Source of the DNA: Paenibacillus sp. YN15
Lineage (GTDB): Bacteria; Bacillota; Bacilli; Paenibacillales; NBRC-103111
Length of the DNA stretch: 32,515 bases
Assembly (NCBI RefSeq): GCF_003285005.1
Contig: NZ_QMFA01000058.1
Span: forward strand, 1-32,515
Direction: 5' to 3'
This document shows positions 32,455 to 32,515 of this stretch, piece by piece. The notes under the pieces were generated by a model. That model was given only the letters and a program-made list of their open reading frames with translations. It was not told the origin of the DNA and ran no database searches. The stretch's first letter is position 1. Each line of letters starts with the position of its first letter. A program made the translations under genes and the position numbers.

Positions 32455-32487
32455 ACCGTCAGGGAACATCGCCCTGACGGTCCTTTT
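32455..32487. terminator. Bidirectional rho-independent terminator at the right edge
   Basis: ACCGTCAGGG (32455-32464) pairs with CCCTGACGGT (32472-32481) around a 7-nt loop, with T runs on both strands (CCTTTTTT forward, TTTTT reverse). It probably ends a minus-strand gene lying beyond the window and so isolates the DsrE-like gene. Confidence 0.85.
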
Positions 32488-32515
32488 TTACGTTGGGAGA
32501 ATATCGGAAATTCTG

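Overview
The window reads as chromosomal DNA of a Firmicute, most likely Paenibacillus or a close relative. The grounds are moderately high GC content, strong GGAGG-type ribosome sites with frequent GTG/TTG starts, an LplABC-type sugar importer beside a YesM/YesN-type two-component pair, a PL11 rhamnogalacturonan lyase, a SinR homologue, CBO0543 and DUF4173 membrane proteins and YrkD/YrkE-like sulfur genes. No rRNA, tRNA, CRISPR array, phage or transposase gene was seen.

Layout. 59-969 (-): two tandem CBO0543-family membrane proteins. 1130-6831 (-): a sugar-uptake operon (lipoprotein binding protein, two permeases, cytoplasmic heparinase II/III-type lyase) ending in a strong terminator. It diverges from 7055-10478 (+), a sensor kinase and AraC-type response regulator that very probably control it. 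10564-11353: non-coding, with a 190-nt nested inverted-repeat element. 11408-13182 (-): DUF4173 membrane protein plus a possible 45-aa ORF and terminator. 13391-15798 (+): SgrR-like regulator coupled to a DUF4309 (YjgB-like) lipoprotein. 16218-18818: P-loop ATPase, aldo/keto reductase and APH-like kinase. 18936-20702 (-): membrane GGDEF-EAL protein. 20846-20941 (-): a 31-aa single-span protein with its own promoter. 21097-25374 (-): a tightly coupled YtrA-type operon (membrane protein, GntR repressor, two ABC ATPases, YhaP-like permease) behind a palindromic operator. 25761-28667 (+): secreted PL11 lyase and a GNAT acetyltransferase. 28782-29778 (-): an isolated cytochrome oxidase subunit IV plus a DUF420 assembly-factor pair. 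30302-30981 (+): SinR homologue and a Gly-rich small protein. 31006-32328 (-): CsoR/CstR-family regulator and DsrE-like protein, separated by about 590 nt of repeat DNA.

Functionally, the window is dominated by plant-polysaccharide use (a two-component system, importer and intracellular lyase at one end; a secreted rhamnogalacturonan lyase with a cre-like site near the other) together with envelope, transport and lifestyle regulators.

The least expected signal is non-coding. Three separate intergenic elements of about 180-190 nt (10673-10862, 15934-16119, 31590-31767) each hold four related units of about 22-30 nt arranged forward-forward-reverse-reverse. A second, different 65-nt repeat occurs at 13309-13373 and, inverted, at 28647-28711, where it forms the 3' end of a coding gene. 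These look like dispersed structured repeats of this genome. Whether they are already described cannot be decided from the sequence alone.
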